DNA of 64,000 bases from Aricia agestis (lineage: Eukaryota > Arthropoda > Insecta > Lepidoptera > Lycaenidae): the NCBI RefSeq assembly GCF_905147365.1, contig NC_056423.1, forward strand, positions 10,644,501-10,708,500. The letters run 5' to 3'. Shown here one piece after another: positions 19,306 through 30,957 of the stretch. The notes under the pieces are model-generated. The model did no database searches, had not been told where the DNA came from, and was given only the letters and a program-made list of their open reading frames with translations. The translations under genes and the position numbers were made by a program. How positions within the stretch are numbered: the stretch's first letter is position 1; each line of letters begins with the position of its first letter.

Positions 19306-22300
19306 TTTATTGTTTACTTTAGTATAAGAGGCTGTATAAAGTTATTGTCTAAAAGTTTCGATCAATCTTTTGGTAAAAACTACGAGTAAGTTAAATTTTG
19401 ATGAGATGCCGAATGAGTCATTTCAAAATTTGTACCATTAGAGAAATAGATTCATAAATCAGGTGGCGGATGTTTTTGGTAGGGTTATGTCAAGTTAATT
19501 TGATCGTCAACTCGGCTGAGCTCGACATGACCCGACCAAATTCAGTAGGTAGTCCCCTTACTATGAACCGATTTCACAGATAAAATCGTAAATGTAAAAA
19601 TGTAAAGGTATCGAAATTAATTAATTAATACTGTTTAACCCCGCAAGTTTCTTCAGGAACACCGGGGCAGGGAGTCAGGTGGGAGTAGCGTCGCCATGTT
19701 ATCAAAACGAATCCCAAATATTGCAGTTATGAAACTAGTTGCTAAACGACTCCCAAATTATTGTGCGAAACAAAAATCAACGTAACCCCGAATAGGTAAT
19801 TAGGTATTTATGGCACATGTGTATAAATAACATACAAATATTTTACAAATTGACGTGTCCATACAAACTCACACACTCGGAACAAATACACCTCAGCCTG
19901 GTCACACTTAGAGATTTCGAAAAAAATAATAATACATATTTTAAAAATTACTCACAAATAAAAATAATTTCCAATTCAATTATTCGATACAGCGAAACGC
20001 GTCGCTACAATTTTTAAAAGGCAATAATTCCTTTAATGAAATAAATACTTTCATAAAATATACTTTCATAACACTTTAATTTCGAGCGTACCAGCCGATT
20101 ACTACCATCTTTTAGGGAATCTTACAGCCAAAGCTTAGCTGTATCACCCTCTAAGCTGATGTTCACCGGTTGTTTCTGTTATATTTCATAGAGTAAAGCA
20201 AGAATACATTTTTAGACTTTAATGAAAAAATTTAAACCTGCATGCCCCTCAACTTGATGTGAACCTATCCTTAGAATAAAAAAGTGTAGCCAGGCTTAAT
20301 CGAGAATAGTGAGATTGATGTGTCTTTAAAAACAGTTCAAGTCAGAAACATACTATGATAAAAATATATAAATATTAACGCCCGTTATGATAAAAATATT
20401 TACACGGCAAAACATAGTCTGCCCGACTTTGTCTGTCATATTGGAAATTTCACTCAGCAGTCAGAAACAGAGGACCTTGAAAGGGCTGCACCTTTTAGGT
20501 TAATACGTACAAAACAATATTTTACATTATGGCGTCCAATAGTTAAATATATTCGACGTCGTATAAATTATAATAATTATAAAGTTTAATTATTATGCAC
20601 AAAATATATCAAATGTTTAAAGCTCATTCACATTGGATCAGCAATGGAAAGAAATGTTGGATCTGTTGCTTGCCACAGCGCTGTAGTCCAGTAACGCTGG
20701 CATGCAACAAAACTGTAGTGATGTTAATCGATGTGAATTGATGATAATTTAAAAATGAATTTAAATATATTTTTTGGCATTTTTTATTATTTAAATAGAA
20801 TACATAATATAAGTGATGTTCACAGTATGTTTATGACTCAAATAATCTATATTAATATTAACAAAATATGGAAAAAGGAACTTTTGGTAATCCAGATCCA
20901 GATGTAATATCTGTCTTACAATTGATCACTTTCGGATAAATGTTCTTTTATACGAACCAGCCGCATTCATATTTCAAAAATTTGTCTATGTATATAAATA
21001 GTATAATCACGGAATTATAAAATTGTTTTATGATTATAATCCTTGCTGCTAAATTTCTTTACAATCTGTAACTATCGTCTCTCATGCATCCAAATGTAAA
21101 TTATATTCTCGATTTGTAAATAAAAAAAAACAGTGTAGACCTGGATTATAACAGACTATAAAATATACTGCATTGTAGAAAATCTATTTTTTCACAAATA
21201 TTTAAAAGAAGCATTATAATTAATATAGAATATTTTGCGGAAAACCTTTAATTTATACAATTTAAATTGGTATTTTATCGAGCACAGACGCTTAAATATA
21301 GCTACGTTACAACTAATACATACATCATAAATAAATATAAATTAACATTCGATCCAAGGGAGCCTTTTCATGACGCGAGTTTTGTTCTGGGACTCTCTTT
21401 ATAAAGAGAAACAAAAAGTTTGATCGGCAAATAATGAGTTACAACAACTGGCATCATGTAAACGCCCCTTAACGCACGTAGGTACAATCATAAAGCTTAT
21501 TGCAATTTCCTTAAATACAGTCGCACTGGCACCAGCGAACTTCGTAATACTTCTACTATCATGAGAAAAAGGTGTCCGTTTAAACTTGGCGCGAAATTAA
21601 AACTTTAAATGCAAAATATAACTTTTTTGTTTTTTTTTTCCAAATATGTATAGAGCATGAGTATATTAAATGCACTGATTTTTTGTAACACCATTATAAA
21701 ATAGTAGCAATAGTTCGCTGATTCAGACAACATATTCAACATACGTTCATAACATGACTGCGAGGGAAACTAAAATGTCACATACAGCAATGTTTGTGCT
21801 CATACATTCGCTGAAATAAAGTTCTTTTTTGTAAACGAAACACAAATTTTGCTTCATGTGACGCACAAATATAATACACATAAGACTCACTAATAGTACA
21901 AGCGTATGACTCCTACATATCTACATCGGATGGAACTAGGGGACAAGAATAAAAAAAACATCAACTAAAACGTTAACAAAATACGACTTTCTCTATGGAA
22001 AATAAATAATTTACAAATTAGATACACGTTTTAAATCTAACAGCTAATAGTCACTTCGTCGTCGCGCTAAACTAATTCAAATTTGGAATTGACGAGGCGT
22101 TTCCGGTTTCAGCCGGAAGCAGAAATTTCGCCGATTCGAAAGATAACCGGTCGCCTCCGATCCGAAACACTTAAACTAACAGAGCACGCCGTCCACCGCA
22201 CATAACCTATCATAGCCTATTCAGAAACCAACCTACATTACTCAGTCATATATATTCAGTCAATTTCTTATGAAATTACACCTCAGCACTAAGTACAAAA

Positions 22301-23089
22301 CCTTCGGTTACCCGTTCGCCTCGGACAGCGCGCTGTGCGTCGAAAGAGTATTTTTATTACGAATAAATGTCGATATTATGAGGTAGTGTATCGATGCGGC
22401 AACCGATCGGTTCGGATGTCGCCGCCCATGAGTAACTATCGATTTAGATCGTGCGATAGTTAACAGGCTCCGAGGCCAGGGAAACGGATGAGTTCCAGCG
22501 AACAGACGGCAAGCAGCCGAGTGCTCTAGAAATAGGATTCGGCGCGATCTTATCGAGCCGCGAACGGGTAACTTCCTCTAGCACAATTCCAACTCACTCG
22601 ATCTCGACTCGTTCAACGAGTCCATCTTGATTAGTCATGGAGTCGTCAATTACATCTAAGTTAATTTCACGATAACTAAGACAATTGGAATACCGATACA
22701 ACTAAGATTTAAAGCGATCTAGGAATATAATCAGTAGCTTTGGCGATTGCGAGGGTACCGAAAGCTAGCGCCCAAAATTTCTACGTTTTTGAGTATTTAA
22801 ATTACGAGCGTTTCAGGACCGTTATCGTCAGAGAGCGACGTTTCTAGACCCGTTCCTCCGGAACGGGTCCGATTGAGAATGACAGGGCAGGCTCGGCCGA
22901 CTTCGGGTACACTCGTCCCTCCTCAGATGGGAAGACGTGTATCTATAATTTAGATTCTCCGGAGGAGTCGTCTCACATATCTGTCGTCTAGCCGGCCGTC
23001 GGCCAGTCCCGCCGGAGATTCGGCCCCGCGAGTGGAACTGTGCTAGTGTGCGAGTGCGACGGCTGCCCCCACGACGACCAGAGACCTGG
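19306..23089 (-). other. Probable long 3' UTR of the FGF gene
   Basis: From the FGF stop codon at 23090 the DNA runs about 3.8 kb with none of the repeat families that fill the flanking regions. Near the stop it is GC-rich; further out it is AT-rich. TTTATT at 19306-19311 reads AATAAA on the - strand and is followed within 45 nt by the return of other sequence, so it is a candidate poly(A) signal; other TTTATT copies (for example near 20781) could give shorter forms. The call is an inference from repeat depletion and position. No reading frame of note occurs. Confidence 0.5.
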
Positions 23090-23581
23090 CTACGTGCGCC
23101 CGACCGCCTCCTGCGCGGTCCCCGACCGAAAAAACTCCGCGTCCGTCGTGGACATCGTCGACATCGTGGACTCGTCGTACGCGTCCGTCGTCGTCGTCGT
23201 GCCGTTCTCGAATTTTCTCCTCGCCTTCGGGCGTCGCTTCCTCTTCACCTTGGTCCTCTTCGGCGTCTTTTTCTTCATCCGATGGACGCGCTTCATGCAG
23301 TTTTTGTAGAGGTGAGGTGGGGGCGGGCGCTTGATTTTCTTCTCGTGTCTCTTCATGGGACACTGATTCGGTTTGGGTCTCTCCCACTTCATGGTCATGG
23401 TCAGGGCGTACCCTGAGAGGTTGGCCAGCGGCCTGTTGAGGGGTATCTGGGTCCTCCGCGCCCTGCCCCGGTTATCCAGCGCCAGGAACGCCTTCTTCTC
23501 GTAATTATTTATCTGCGAGTACGTATTATAATTGTTCTCCTCCAAATGTTCCTCGAATAAGCAGTCCGAGTTTAAGTCCTT
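23090..23581 (-). CDS. Fibroblast growth factor, last coding exon (branchless-like)
   Basis: The exon follows TTTGTTTGTTTCAG and encodes 163 residues to TAG at 23090-23092. It holds the C-terminal half of the FGF beta-trefoil: DCLFEEHLEENNYNTYS, KKAFLALDNRGRARRTQIP and LSGYALTMTMKW. FGF proteins are secreted ligands that bind heparan sulfate and FGF receptors; insect Branchless guides tracheal branching. After the core comes a very basic tail (KRVHRMKKKTPKRTKVKRKR), then a Thr/Ser-rich end (TTTTTDAYDES). The tail could bind matrix sugars or act in processing; that is inference. The frame continues upstream as intron, so the start is set by the acceptor. It joins in phase 0 to 53623-53726. Branchless identity rests on YNTYS and RRTQIP-type motifs and is likely but not certain. 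An acidic frame overlapping it (23043-23387) is a shadow. Confidence 0.87.
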   Translation of the reverse strand, partial: KDLNSDCLFEEHLEENNYNTYSQINNYEKKAFLALDNRGRARRTQIPLNRPLANLSGYALTMTMKWERPKPNQCPMKRHEKKIKRPPPPHLYKNCMKRVHRMKKKTPKRTKVKRKRRPKARRKFENGTTTTTDAYDESTMSTMSTTDAEFFRSGTAQEAVGRT

Positions 23582-24217
23582 CTGAAACAAACAAACGATA
23601 TCATTAATGATACGAGCGACCACTTTTCAGTTTCATACAGTCGTGTCTACTTAATCATAAAAGTTGAAAACTAATAATCTTATTAAAGTACAATATCCAT
23701 ATCCCGAAACTCTGAGTAAAAATAGATTCTTACATTCCTACTTTAATTTGCTAAATCGAGTTATCAAAAAAAAAAAATCAACATCACGTGATCATTCTAT
23801 CAAATCGGGCCAGTTTATAAGGCATTACAGTAGCATCAAAATAGGTACTTTACGCGGTAACAGAATCTATATAAGTAGCCTATTATCTGTTACTGGTCCC
23901 TAAACCTGTCAATAACTCGACGGTGTATAGTGGGACTCTATAATATGGTATAGAGCCACAATTTCAGAAGTAAATTGGTCCATACCGTTATGTATGGCAC
24001 CATACAAATTACTATTCCATACATATTTATTGGTGTCCCGTGGGGTGTAATTGTCCCCTTACCATAATTTAGGATGTTTGTGATTGGTTTTAGGATAATA
24101 TGATATTTGATACAAATATGTAAGCAAACATTTTATTTCCGAAAACCAATAGAATGTAGATGAACGCTAAATTCACAATTTTCATTAAGTAAAAAGTAAA
24201 AAAAATATATATATATA

Positions 24218-24473
24218 CAGGGTGTAACAAAAACAAGTGATAATACTTTAGGGTGTGTACGTGTTCCCTGTAGAGATTTCACTGTGAAGTAGCAGCGCTG
24301 AAAGACCAACATTTTTTTTCACTTTTGTATGGGCAAGGGCCCGAGCGTCACGAGTTTCCCCATACAAAAGTGAAAAAAATTTTTGGTCTTTCAGCGCTGC
24401 TACTTTCAAAGTGAAATCTACAGGGAACACGTACACACCCTAAATTATTATCACTTGTTTTTGTTACACCCTG
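24218..24473. mobile_element. Palindromic MITE-A (CAGGGTGTAACAAAA), TA target
   Basis: A 256-bp near-perfect foldback flanked by TA. Ends CAGGGTGTAACAAAAACAAG and its reverse; centre GGGCAAGGGCCCGAGCGTCA between CACTTTTGTATG arms. TA target and CAGGG termini fit the Tc1/mariner group. Copies: 36032-36290, 54891-55148; damaged ones at 25510-26065 and 28913-29047. Confidence 0.8.
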
Positions 24474-25235
24474 TATACAGTTATCTATTTTATTACTTCA
24501 TAGTTATGTTATATGTTAACATTATAAGGTATAACCTAAAGTTACGAGAGAAAAATTCGCACGATAAAGATTGTCAAGTTCAGCGTTCAACTCGACTGCA
24601 ATAATGAAGAAATGCATTGGAACAGTGTAAAGGACGCTTAAGTTTTTTATAGTTTAACTGATATTTACATATTTTTTCATTTAAATATTTATTGAAGACG
24701 ACAGGTACATTTCTTAGTTCATCTCGTAGGTAACATGTTACACATTTTCCATGTTACTTTCCACATTTCCTCTTAAAAACCATTCAAAGACTCGAAAGTC
24801 TAAACAAAGAATTATCGAAATCGGATTAGTTTTTCTCGAGATTAGCCCTTAGCAACACATTTATCTATTCACTTTACATTTATATTATTTTGCTAACTCA
24901 ATCATAATATTTAAATGTAAGTAATGTAATGAAATGGAATTTATAATGTTAAATGTAGTAATAAACAATTTTATGGGTCTCAGGAGCCTGAAATAAATAA
25001 TTTTATTTATCTTTATGTTTAATATTAATTTTACTAGTTTACCATTTCCTACTTCCCACCTGGTAACAATAGGAAACGATGTACTTGTCTAACTATACCA
25101 CTGATACCACCCAGAGTGAAGTGACCACGCGATCATGTTATTTCGATCATTTTCTCAATACAAGCTTATCTCTAAAGCGTAAATTTTTATGTCCACATGT
25201 ACAGACATAGACTTACGCGGTTCTTTACGTCCATT

Positions 25236-25474
25236 CTTAGGTTGGGTTGCACCAGAGGCGTGGATAAAGTTAAAGTGTAACTAAAGTAATTTTTATCGTT
25301 AAATATGGCGTCCTTTAGCTTTAACTTTAACCTTAACTTTAACCGGAGAAATTCACGTATGAGCGGAGGTAAGGACGCCATATTTAACTTTAACCAAAGA
25401 TTTGACAATTTGCACTGTAGTTAAAGTTAAAGATAAAGTTACAGTTAAAGTTAGCTGGTGCAACCCAGTCTTAG
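25236..25474. mobile_element. MITE with GGGTTGCACCA ends and TTTAAC-rich interior
   Basis: CTTAGGTTGGGTTGCACCAG at the left is mirrored by CTGGTGCAACCCAGTCTTAG at the right. The interior is full of TTAACTTTAAC motifs. Larger copy at 53195-53596. Confidence 0.7.
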
Positions 25475-25509
25475 AAATTAGAAGCTAATGGTATTGAAAT
25501 TAAAAAAAA

Positions 25510-26065
25510 ATGGACTCTGGTATAACAAAACTAAGTGATAATACTTTAGGGTGTGTCTGTTTCTTGTAGAGATTTCACTATGAAAGTAGCAGCGCTGATA
25601 GATATTTTATTTTGATTTGTATTGCAAGCTCCCCAGCGTCACGGGTTTCCACATACAAAAGTTAAAAAAAAATGCTCGTTCAGCGCTGCTACTTTCATAG
25701 TCAAAATCTAAATCAAAAATATTTATTTCCAAATAGGTTAACAAAGTTAACACTTTTAGAACGTCGTGTCTACATGAGGCCTACCAACGGTTCGGGAGCT
25801 ACCCCGCCGAGAAGAACCGGCGTAAGAAACTCGCACGGGGCCACCTTTTACCAAAAACGTGGAAAATAACAATGATAGTTTAAACTAATTTACGCTAAGT
25901 ATGTAAGTAAAGTAAGTAAAAATATGGTACATTTATATTATAGAAGCGACCTATGGTCAGTCAGCCTTTTTTTCCCAAGGTGTAATATCATTGAGAAAAT
26001 CAGTTAATAGTGAAACAGAGGACTCATACACACCCTGAAATTATATCACTTTATTTTATTAACTT
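25510..26065. mobile_element. MITE-A copy split by a 300-bp insertion
   Basis: The left arm and most of the centre of MITE-A run 25510-25702; the far arm resumes at about 26008 (GTGAAACAGAGGACTC, then CACACCCTGAAATTATATCAC). The inserted DNA, flanked by ATAGT on both sides, contains the block CCTACCAACGGTTCGGGAGC also seen at 32966-33060. Confidence 0.6.
25740..25865 (+). repeat. Unclassified interspersed repeat (CCTACCAACGGTTCGGGA)
   Basis: CCTACCAACGGTTCGGGAGC, then CGAGAAGAACCGGCGTAAGA and CACGGGGCCA. A second copy is at 32966-33060. It looks like the tail of a retroelement, but no coding part is present. Confidence 0.45.
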
Positions 26066-26245
26066 GTAAGAAAGTTAGGTTAGGTCCCCTTGCGTCAACC
26101 ATCAGGGGGCCTCGCAAAATCTTGCCCACTTCAAATTTCCTCCTCCTCCTCCTCTTCTTCATGAGGCGACCTTGAAGCACTCTCAATGCGGCTAAAGAAG
26201 TTTCAATTCAAAGCACTCATGACTCATGACATACATTAGAAACAA

Positions 26246-26394
26246 TGCGTCAATATCATAAATGCGAAAGTGTGTCTGTCTGTCTGTTACCACTTCACCC
26301 GGGGAAGGGCATAGGATACTTTTTATCCCGGAAAATGTACGGTTCCCGCGCGATAAACGGGGTTTGGCGCAACGGAGTGCAGGCGTCATCTAGT
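26246..26394 (+). mobile_element. Helitron-like H1, internally deleted
   Basis: Start ATCATAAATGCGAAAGTGTG, end GCGCAACGGAGTGCAGGCGT then CATCTAGT. The segment between CACTTCACCC and GGGCATAGGATAC has been lost. Confidence 0.6.
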
Positions 26395-26681
26395 TCGTTT
26401 GTAAAGCACGTATCCTCAGAAGTTGGCGTCATAGACTAGTTCGTTCCTATCCTCAGAAATTGGTAATATTTGGTTACCTCAGGATTTCGTATAGGCGGAC
26501 CCCCGGGCAGTTGGAATTAATATGCCGTTTAAATCAAACAAATATATTTGATGTTATTCGCAACGATGCCGTAGACAACGTAATAGTTTGGTGTATTATA
26601 TAGGCTATTTGCTGTTTAAATGATAGTGCATGTTGTGACGAGCCGCAACGGGGCGGGCCGCATTTTCCCATACATCCAATC

Positions 26682-26892
26682 CAGTGGTATTCAACCTTTT
26701 TTTATACGGGCCACAAACACGTTTTGGTGTTGGTGTCGCGGGCCACAACCAAAATATTTACGGCTAAAAATTTAAAAATTGTTCACAACTTTCACGACGA
26801 CTATCTTGCCGTGCGTGAATTTTAAAATGGTTTTTCCTTCATGCGGCCACTAATAAAATTCCGTCGGGCCGCAGGTTGGGTATCTATATCTG
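26682..26892. mobile_element. hAT-type MITE (CAGTGGTATTCAACC)
   Basis: Starts CAGTGGTATTCAACC and ends GGTTGGGTATCTATATCTG. Flanks ATCCAATC and ATTTAATC agree at 6 of 8, a decayed 8-bp target duplication. Confidence 0.6.
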
Positions 26893-27104
26893 ATTTAATC
26901 TATAGCGCACTCGGTAATAAAAAATGTACTTATTAATAATGCGACTCTTTCCGCTGCGCCCGTCAATGTGCGCGTACCTTAACATTACAAGTGAGTAGTA
27001 ACTAGTAACGCACTTCGAACTCACCTAGTGTTACTATCAATACGTTGTATCCTGAATCCTGATCCAAGCCGTTTTTTATCAAAAACTTTTTTGAGAACCT
27101 ATGT

Positions 27105-27270
27105 CATGTGTGGACTGTGGTTGAGCTCAAGCTCCCCGGTGGTGGATTCGAATCCAACCGATGGTACAAAAAGTTTTCGATGTACTTGGGTCATTCAGCC
27201 GTAGTAACTTTTAGTAATCTGCGACTCAGCTGCCATGGGCTCAACCATTGAGCCACAGAGCTCATCAAAA
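27105..27270. repeat. SINE fragment with tRNA-like box B
   Basis: Contains GGTGGTGGATTCGAATCCAA, a box B, and on the other strand GAGCTCTGTGGCTCAATGG, a box A region. The same head occurs at 59545-59632. The fragment seems rearranged, so it is not a tRNA gene. Confidence 0.45.
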
Positions 27271-28609
27271 TATTTTGTCTTTTGACGTCATAATAATATC
27301 ATCGACGTTTACACCATTAGCGATAGTGATGTCGTACGTTGTTATCGATAGACGGATCATCTTATCGACCAACAGGCGCCGGCGATCATCTTATCTGAGA
27401 TCTATTGTATATATGGGGCAAATCATTCATCATTTTGTAAATGAAATACTTGAGATAACGTTTGGGGCCTTCTATAAAACTCTAAAGGGTCAAGCCACAG
27501 TTTGTGTTGCCGGTTGCGGCGTCGTATCAAAAACAACGCGACGCCAAAAGTGTTGTGACTGGTGCTAAGGTCGCTTGACCACCACTATCGTCCACAGAAC
27601 GAAACTATTTTGGGCCGATAAATTGCCACTTTAGGTCCTAGGCTATATAGGTTTTATTTTCTACTGACATGCTGCCGCTGCTTTCTAGTTTGTAGTGGTA
27701 GTAAGTAATGAAAGCGTCAAATACACTAACACTAACACCCCAGTGTTACTAGTATCTGACGCCTACTCCAGTAGGAGTAAAATACACTAGCACCAGTCGA
27801 GGCAGCAGCTCCTCCAGTTTCACCGAACGATCTAAAACATGTACGCGACTAGGGTTGCCAGGTCGCTAAGCTGAGAAGCCGAACAAAAGAGACAGGTTGG
27901 CCGGACATTCGTATAAAAAAGCCGGAAACTTTTATTTTATCTAAATTCACAGTATAGCAATATGTTCCTATACAAATTTTCTGTTTTATTTAATCAATTT
28001 AATATCTGACTGATAAAATATTACGTCTCGTTAGATGTAAAACCGTCTGAAATTAGTAGGATTTTCAAGTAAAATTATAGATTCAAAGCTCTACAAAAAC
28101 ACCTATTAATTTGGCCGGACACGCAACCAAAAAGCCTGACTGTGTCCGGCTTTATCCGGACGCCTGGCAACCCTATGCGCGACCATATTTAAACAGGACG
28201 TCATTTTTGTCACTTTCCCTCTCACACACGTCTATCAAAGTGCGTCCACGGACGATTGTTTTGTATCCAATCAGGAGATAATGATCGAATCACCGGGAAC
28301 AGATAGCGATGACAGTTATCGATAAGATCGATTTATCGATAACGGCGACAGGACTTTTCACTACCCTATTTACATTTTAAACAAGCCAACGAAATTAAAT
28401 CACGTATTAATCAGTAGATAAACTTTTTACTAATATTATTTACGCAGTGTATCTATTTAAGTTTCGCTGTCTCTGCCTGTCATGTGACATTTCCAGTGTG
28501 CCAGACAAGGACAATTCAAACAAACCGTGTATAGTTATTTGTTGTGTACCTAAATAATAAATATATATATAAATTGTTATAGACGATAGCGTAATTAGCC
28601 AGCTATCAA

Positions 28610-28816
28610 TCCATACTAATATTATAAATGCGAGTGTGTCTGTCTGTCTGTCTGTTACCTCTTCACGCTCTAGCCGCTGAACCGATTTAGCTGAAATTCG
28701 GTATGGAGATACTTTGAGTCCCGAGAAAGGACATAGGATACTTTTTATCCCAGAAAATGTACGGTTCCCGCGCGATAAACGAGTTTTGGCGCAACGGAGT
28801 TGCGGGCGTCATCTAG
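28610..28816 (+). mobile_element. Helitron-like H1, full length
   Basis: A clean 207-bp copy starting TCCATACTAATATTATAAAT after A and ending CGCAACGGAGTTGCGGGCGT, CATCTAG before T. It shows the TC...CTAG ends, an A/T insertion site, and the perfect 6-bp-stem hairpin CGCAAC-GGA-GTTGCG about 9 nt from the end. Confidence 0.75.
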
Positions 28817-28912
28817 TAAGAAATATTTGTTGCTTCAAACTGTGGCGGTACCCACAATTATGGCAATTTTCCTGCATCGCGCTATCATAGGTTTTAACTG
28901 CGTCGATATACA

Positions 28913-29047
28913 GGGTGTAACAAAATATATTGATAATACTTTAGTGGGTGTATGTGTCCCTTATACAGACTTCACTGTGAAAGTAGCAGCGTTGAAACAG
29001 CACTTTTTTCCTATGCGGCCTCCACGCAGATTCCCACATAAGTCAAA
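28913..29047 (+). mobile_element. Half copy of MITE-A
   Basis: The left arm CAGGGTGTAACAAAATATAT through GTAGCAGCGTTGAAACAGCA is present; the mirrored half is missing. Confidence 0.6.
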
Positions 29048-29433
29048 ACCTTGTAAGACACGGGACACCAAATATATCTATTTAAGATTTAATAAAATAT
29101 AATATTTTATATTAATATTATGAAGATACAAGCTTATGCGATCCGGAAGGTGCATCAAAACTCGTCGTTTGGGCATTTAAAATGATTGCCTTCTTAATGT
29201 CCGCCATTAAATTAATGCAGACAAAATCAAACGACAGATATCACGACTCACGACTCACGGACCATCAAGACGCACGCAATTTCATCATTATCACTAAATT
29301 GATTTGTAAAATAACGCCGGTTATTTAAATTATATATTAATTGAAAGATATAAAAACGTATGTCATAATATTAAAAAAATACTCACTATAATACCCTGTC
29401 TTAATATTATAAATGATAGAAAGTCAGCCTGTT

Positions 29434-29637
29434 TGTGGCTTGCGGGGCTAAAAGAATCATTATATGAATCATAATATGATTCATTTTTCTAAAATCACAA
29501 AATGCAACTCTGCTTGCAATTCATTTCTGTATTTTTGTACTGATTTGACATTTGTCAGTTTGACAGTTTTGACAATTCATTTGCTGAATTGATTAAGAGG
29601 AATTGCTAAATGTGACCATTTTAGCCCCGCAGTTCAC
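29434..29637. mobile_element. MITE with GCGGGGCTAAAA ends
   Basis: TTGCGGGGCTAAAAGAATCA ... CCATTTTAGCCCCGCAG. The interior shares GACATTTGTCAGTTTGACAG and AATTCATTTGCTGAATTGAT with 41890-42085 and 63645-63838. Confidence 0.65.
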
Positions 29638-29733
29638 GGTTACAACCACTGAATCTATTTTGTAAGGTGGGAAAGAAAATATGAAAATTTTCATCGCAGA
29701 AAAATATACGGTTTTTATTTATTTTATGCGTTA

Positions 29734-29910
29734 CTAGATGACGCCCTACTAGATCAAAATTTGTCGATCGCGCGGGGACCGTACATTTTTCCGGGATAAA
29801 AACTATCCTTTCCCCGGACTCATACCAAATTTTATCAAAATCGGTTCAGCGTTTTAAGAATGTAGAGGTAACAGACAGACACACTTTCGCATTTATAATA
29901 TTAGTATGGA
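29734..29910 (-). mobile_element. Helitron-like H1
   Basis: On the - strand starts TCCATACTAATATTATAAAT and ends GGCGTCATCTAG. The hairpin is degraded (the GCAACTCC block is replaced). Confidence 0.6.
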
Positions 29911-30119
29911 AGTATGGATATTGAATCCAGCATTCAATCGAGAACTTTTATAAATCTAATACGAATAAATTCACTCGATTCCTATGAAAATGTCTCGGAG
30001 TGGTTTCCGAGCGATAAATGATAATACTCAGCGTAACGGAAACATGTCTAACGAGTATTCGCAAGTTTCTAATTGCAATGTTAATATGATTCTCGGTTTC
30101 AATATTTTCCCAGTTGGGT

Positions 30120-30340
30120 CAAAACACCAGGGCCCCCGCTACCATATGTGCAATGTGTGCAATGCACACGGGCGCCATCCTCTAGGGGCGCCAAAACGCG
30201 CCAAAATCAAGGACCCAAAAAATTTGCCTAAAGCTAAAGGGGCGCCAAAACCCTCTTTTTGCACACAGGCGCCAGTAGCCCTTACGGGGGCCCTGCGAAG
30301 CACATTGCCATATCGCGAGGGTTTTTTATATTTGGAATAG
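30120..30340. repeat. GC-rich segment with GGGCGCCA motifs
   Basis: GGGGCGCCAAAAC, CGGGCGCCATCC and CAGGCGCCAG recur within 170 bp. The open frames here (29984-30340, 30259-30510) lack family resemblance. Nature unknown. Confidence 0.3.
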
Positions 30341-30957
30341 GAGGCCTACCGCGAGAGAGAAGAGAGCAAGAGAAAATTTCAATGTTCTGGCCGAATGATC
30401 GGCCCGCTTGCTACTCCGAAATACTTTCGTTTGAGACTTCCGATTTCCGACTCCGACCGAGGATATTGTCGAGGATAGACGATAGCGAGCCCGACATGAA
30501 TTCTGAGTAAGGTCATTTCAAATCTTCATTCAGCATTCGGTCGCATCCAAAGATTTGAATGCGCCGTTTCCGTTTTCGATCGTGGGTATCGCAGACACAA
30601 TAGATTTTCAATTGGTTTGCGGCAGCCGGGTGCTGCTCGGGGATTGATGGGCTATTTAAACATACGGCGAGTCCTTCTACGTGCATCTTCTTTCTGTCTT
30701 GTTTTTGTGTGTAAAAAAAGTTCAGTTTAGAATCGCATACTTAAATATGCATCGATTGCAATATGCACTGGATGCACTTATAACAGTCGTGGATCGATAA
30801 GGCCGGGTTATCGCCTATCGATGGAGGACTATCGACTATCGATGGAATCGGAGGACATCACTAAACACAGGTTATCGAGAGATCTGGAATATTGAAATCG
30901 TACGGTACGGCATTTGTGAATATTCTCGCCATTTTGCGACAATTTGTATTTTTATTA

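Noticed and set aside
23043..23387. Acidic 114-residue frame on the - strand
   Set aside because: It is another frame of the FGF basic tail exon; lysine and arginine codons read out of frame as acidic residues. The FGF frame has splice and family support.
23048..23416. Arg/Pro-rich + strand frame
   Set aside because: Antisense shadow of the GC-rich FGF exon.
30740..30900. Cluster of ATCGAT/TATCGAT as DREF-type promoter sites
   Set aside because: The same motif is scattered through repeats in this window (28310, 33200, 49836), so it is more likely repeat-derived.
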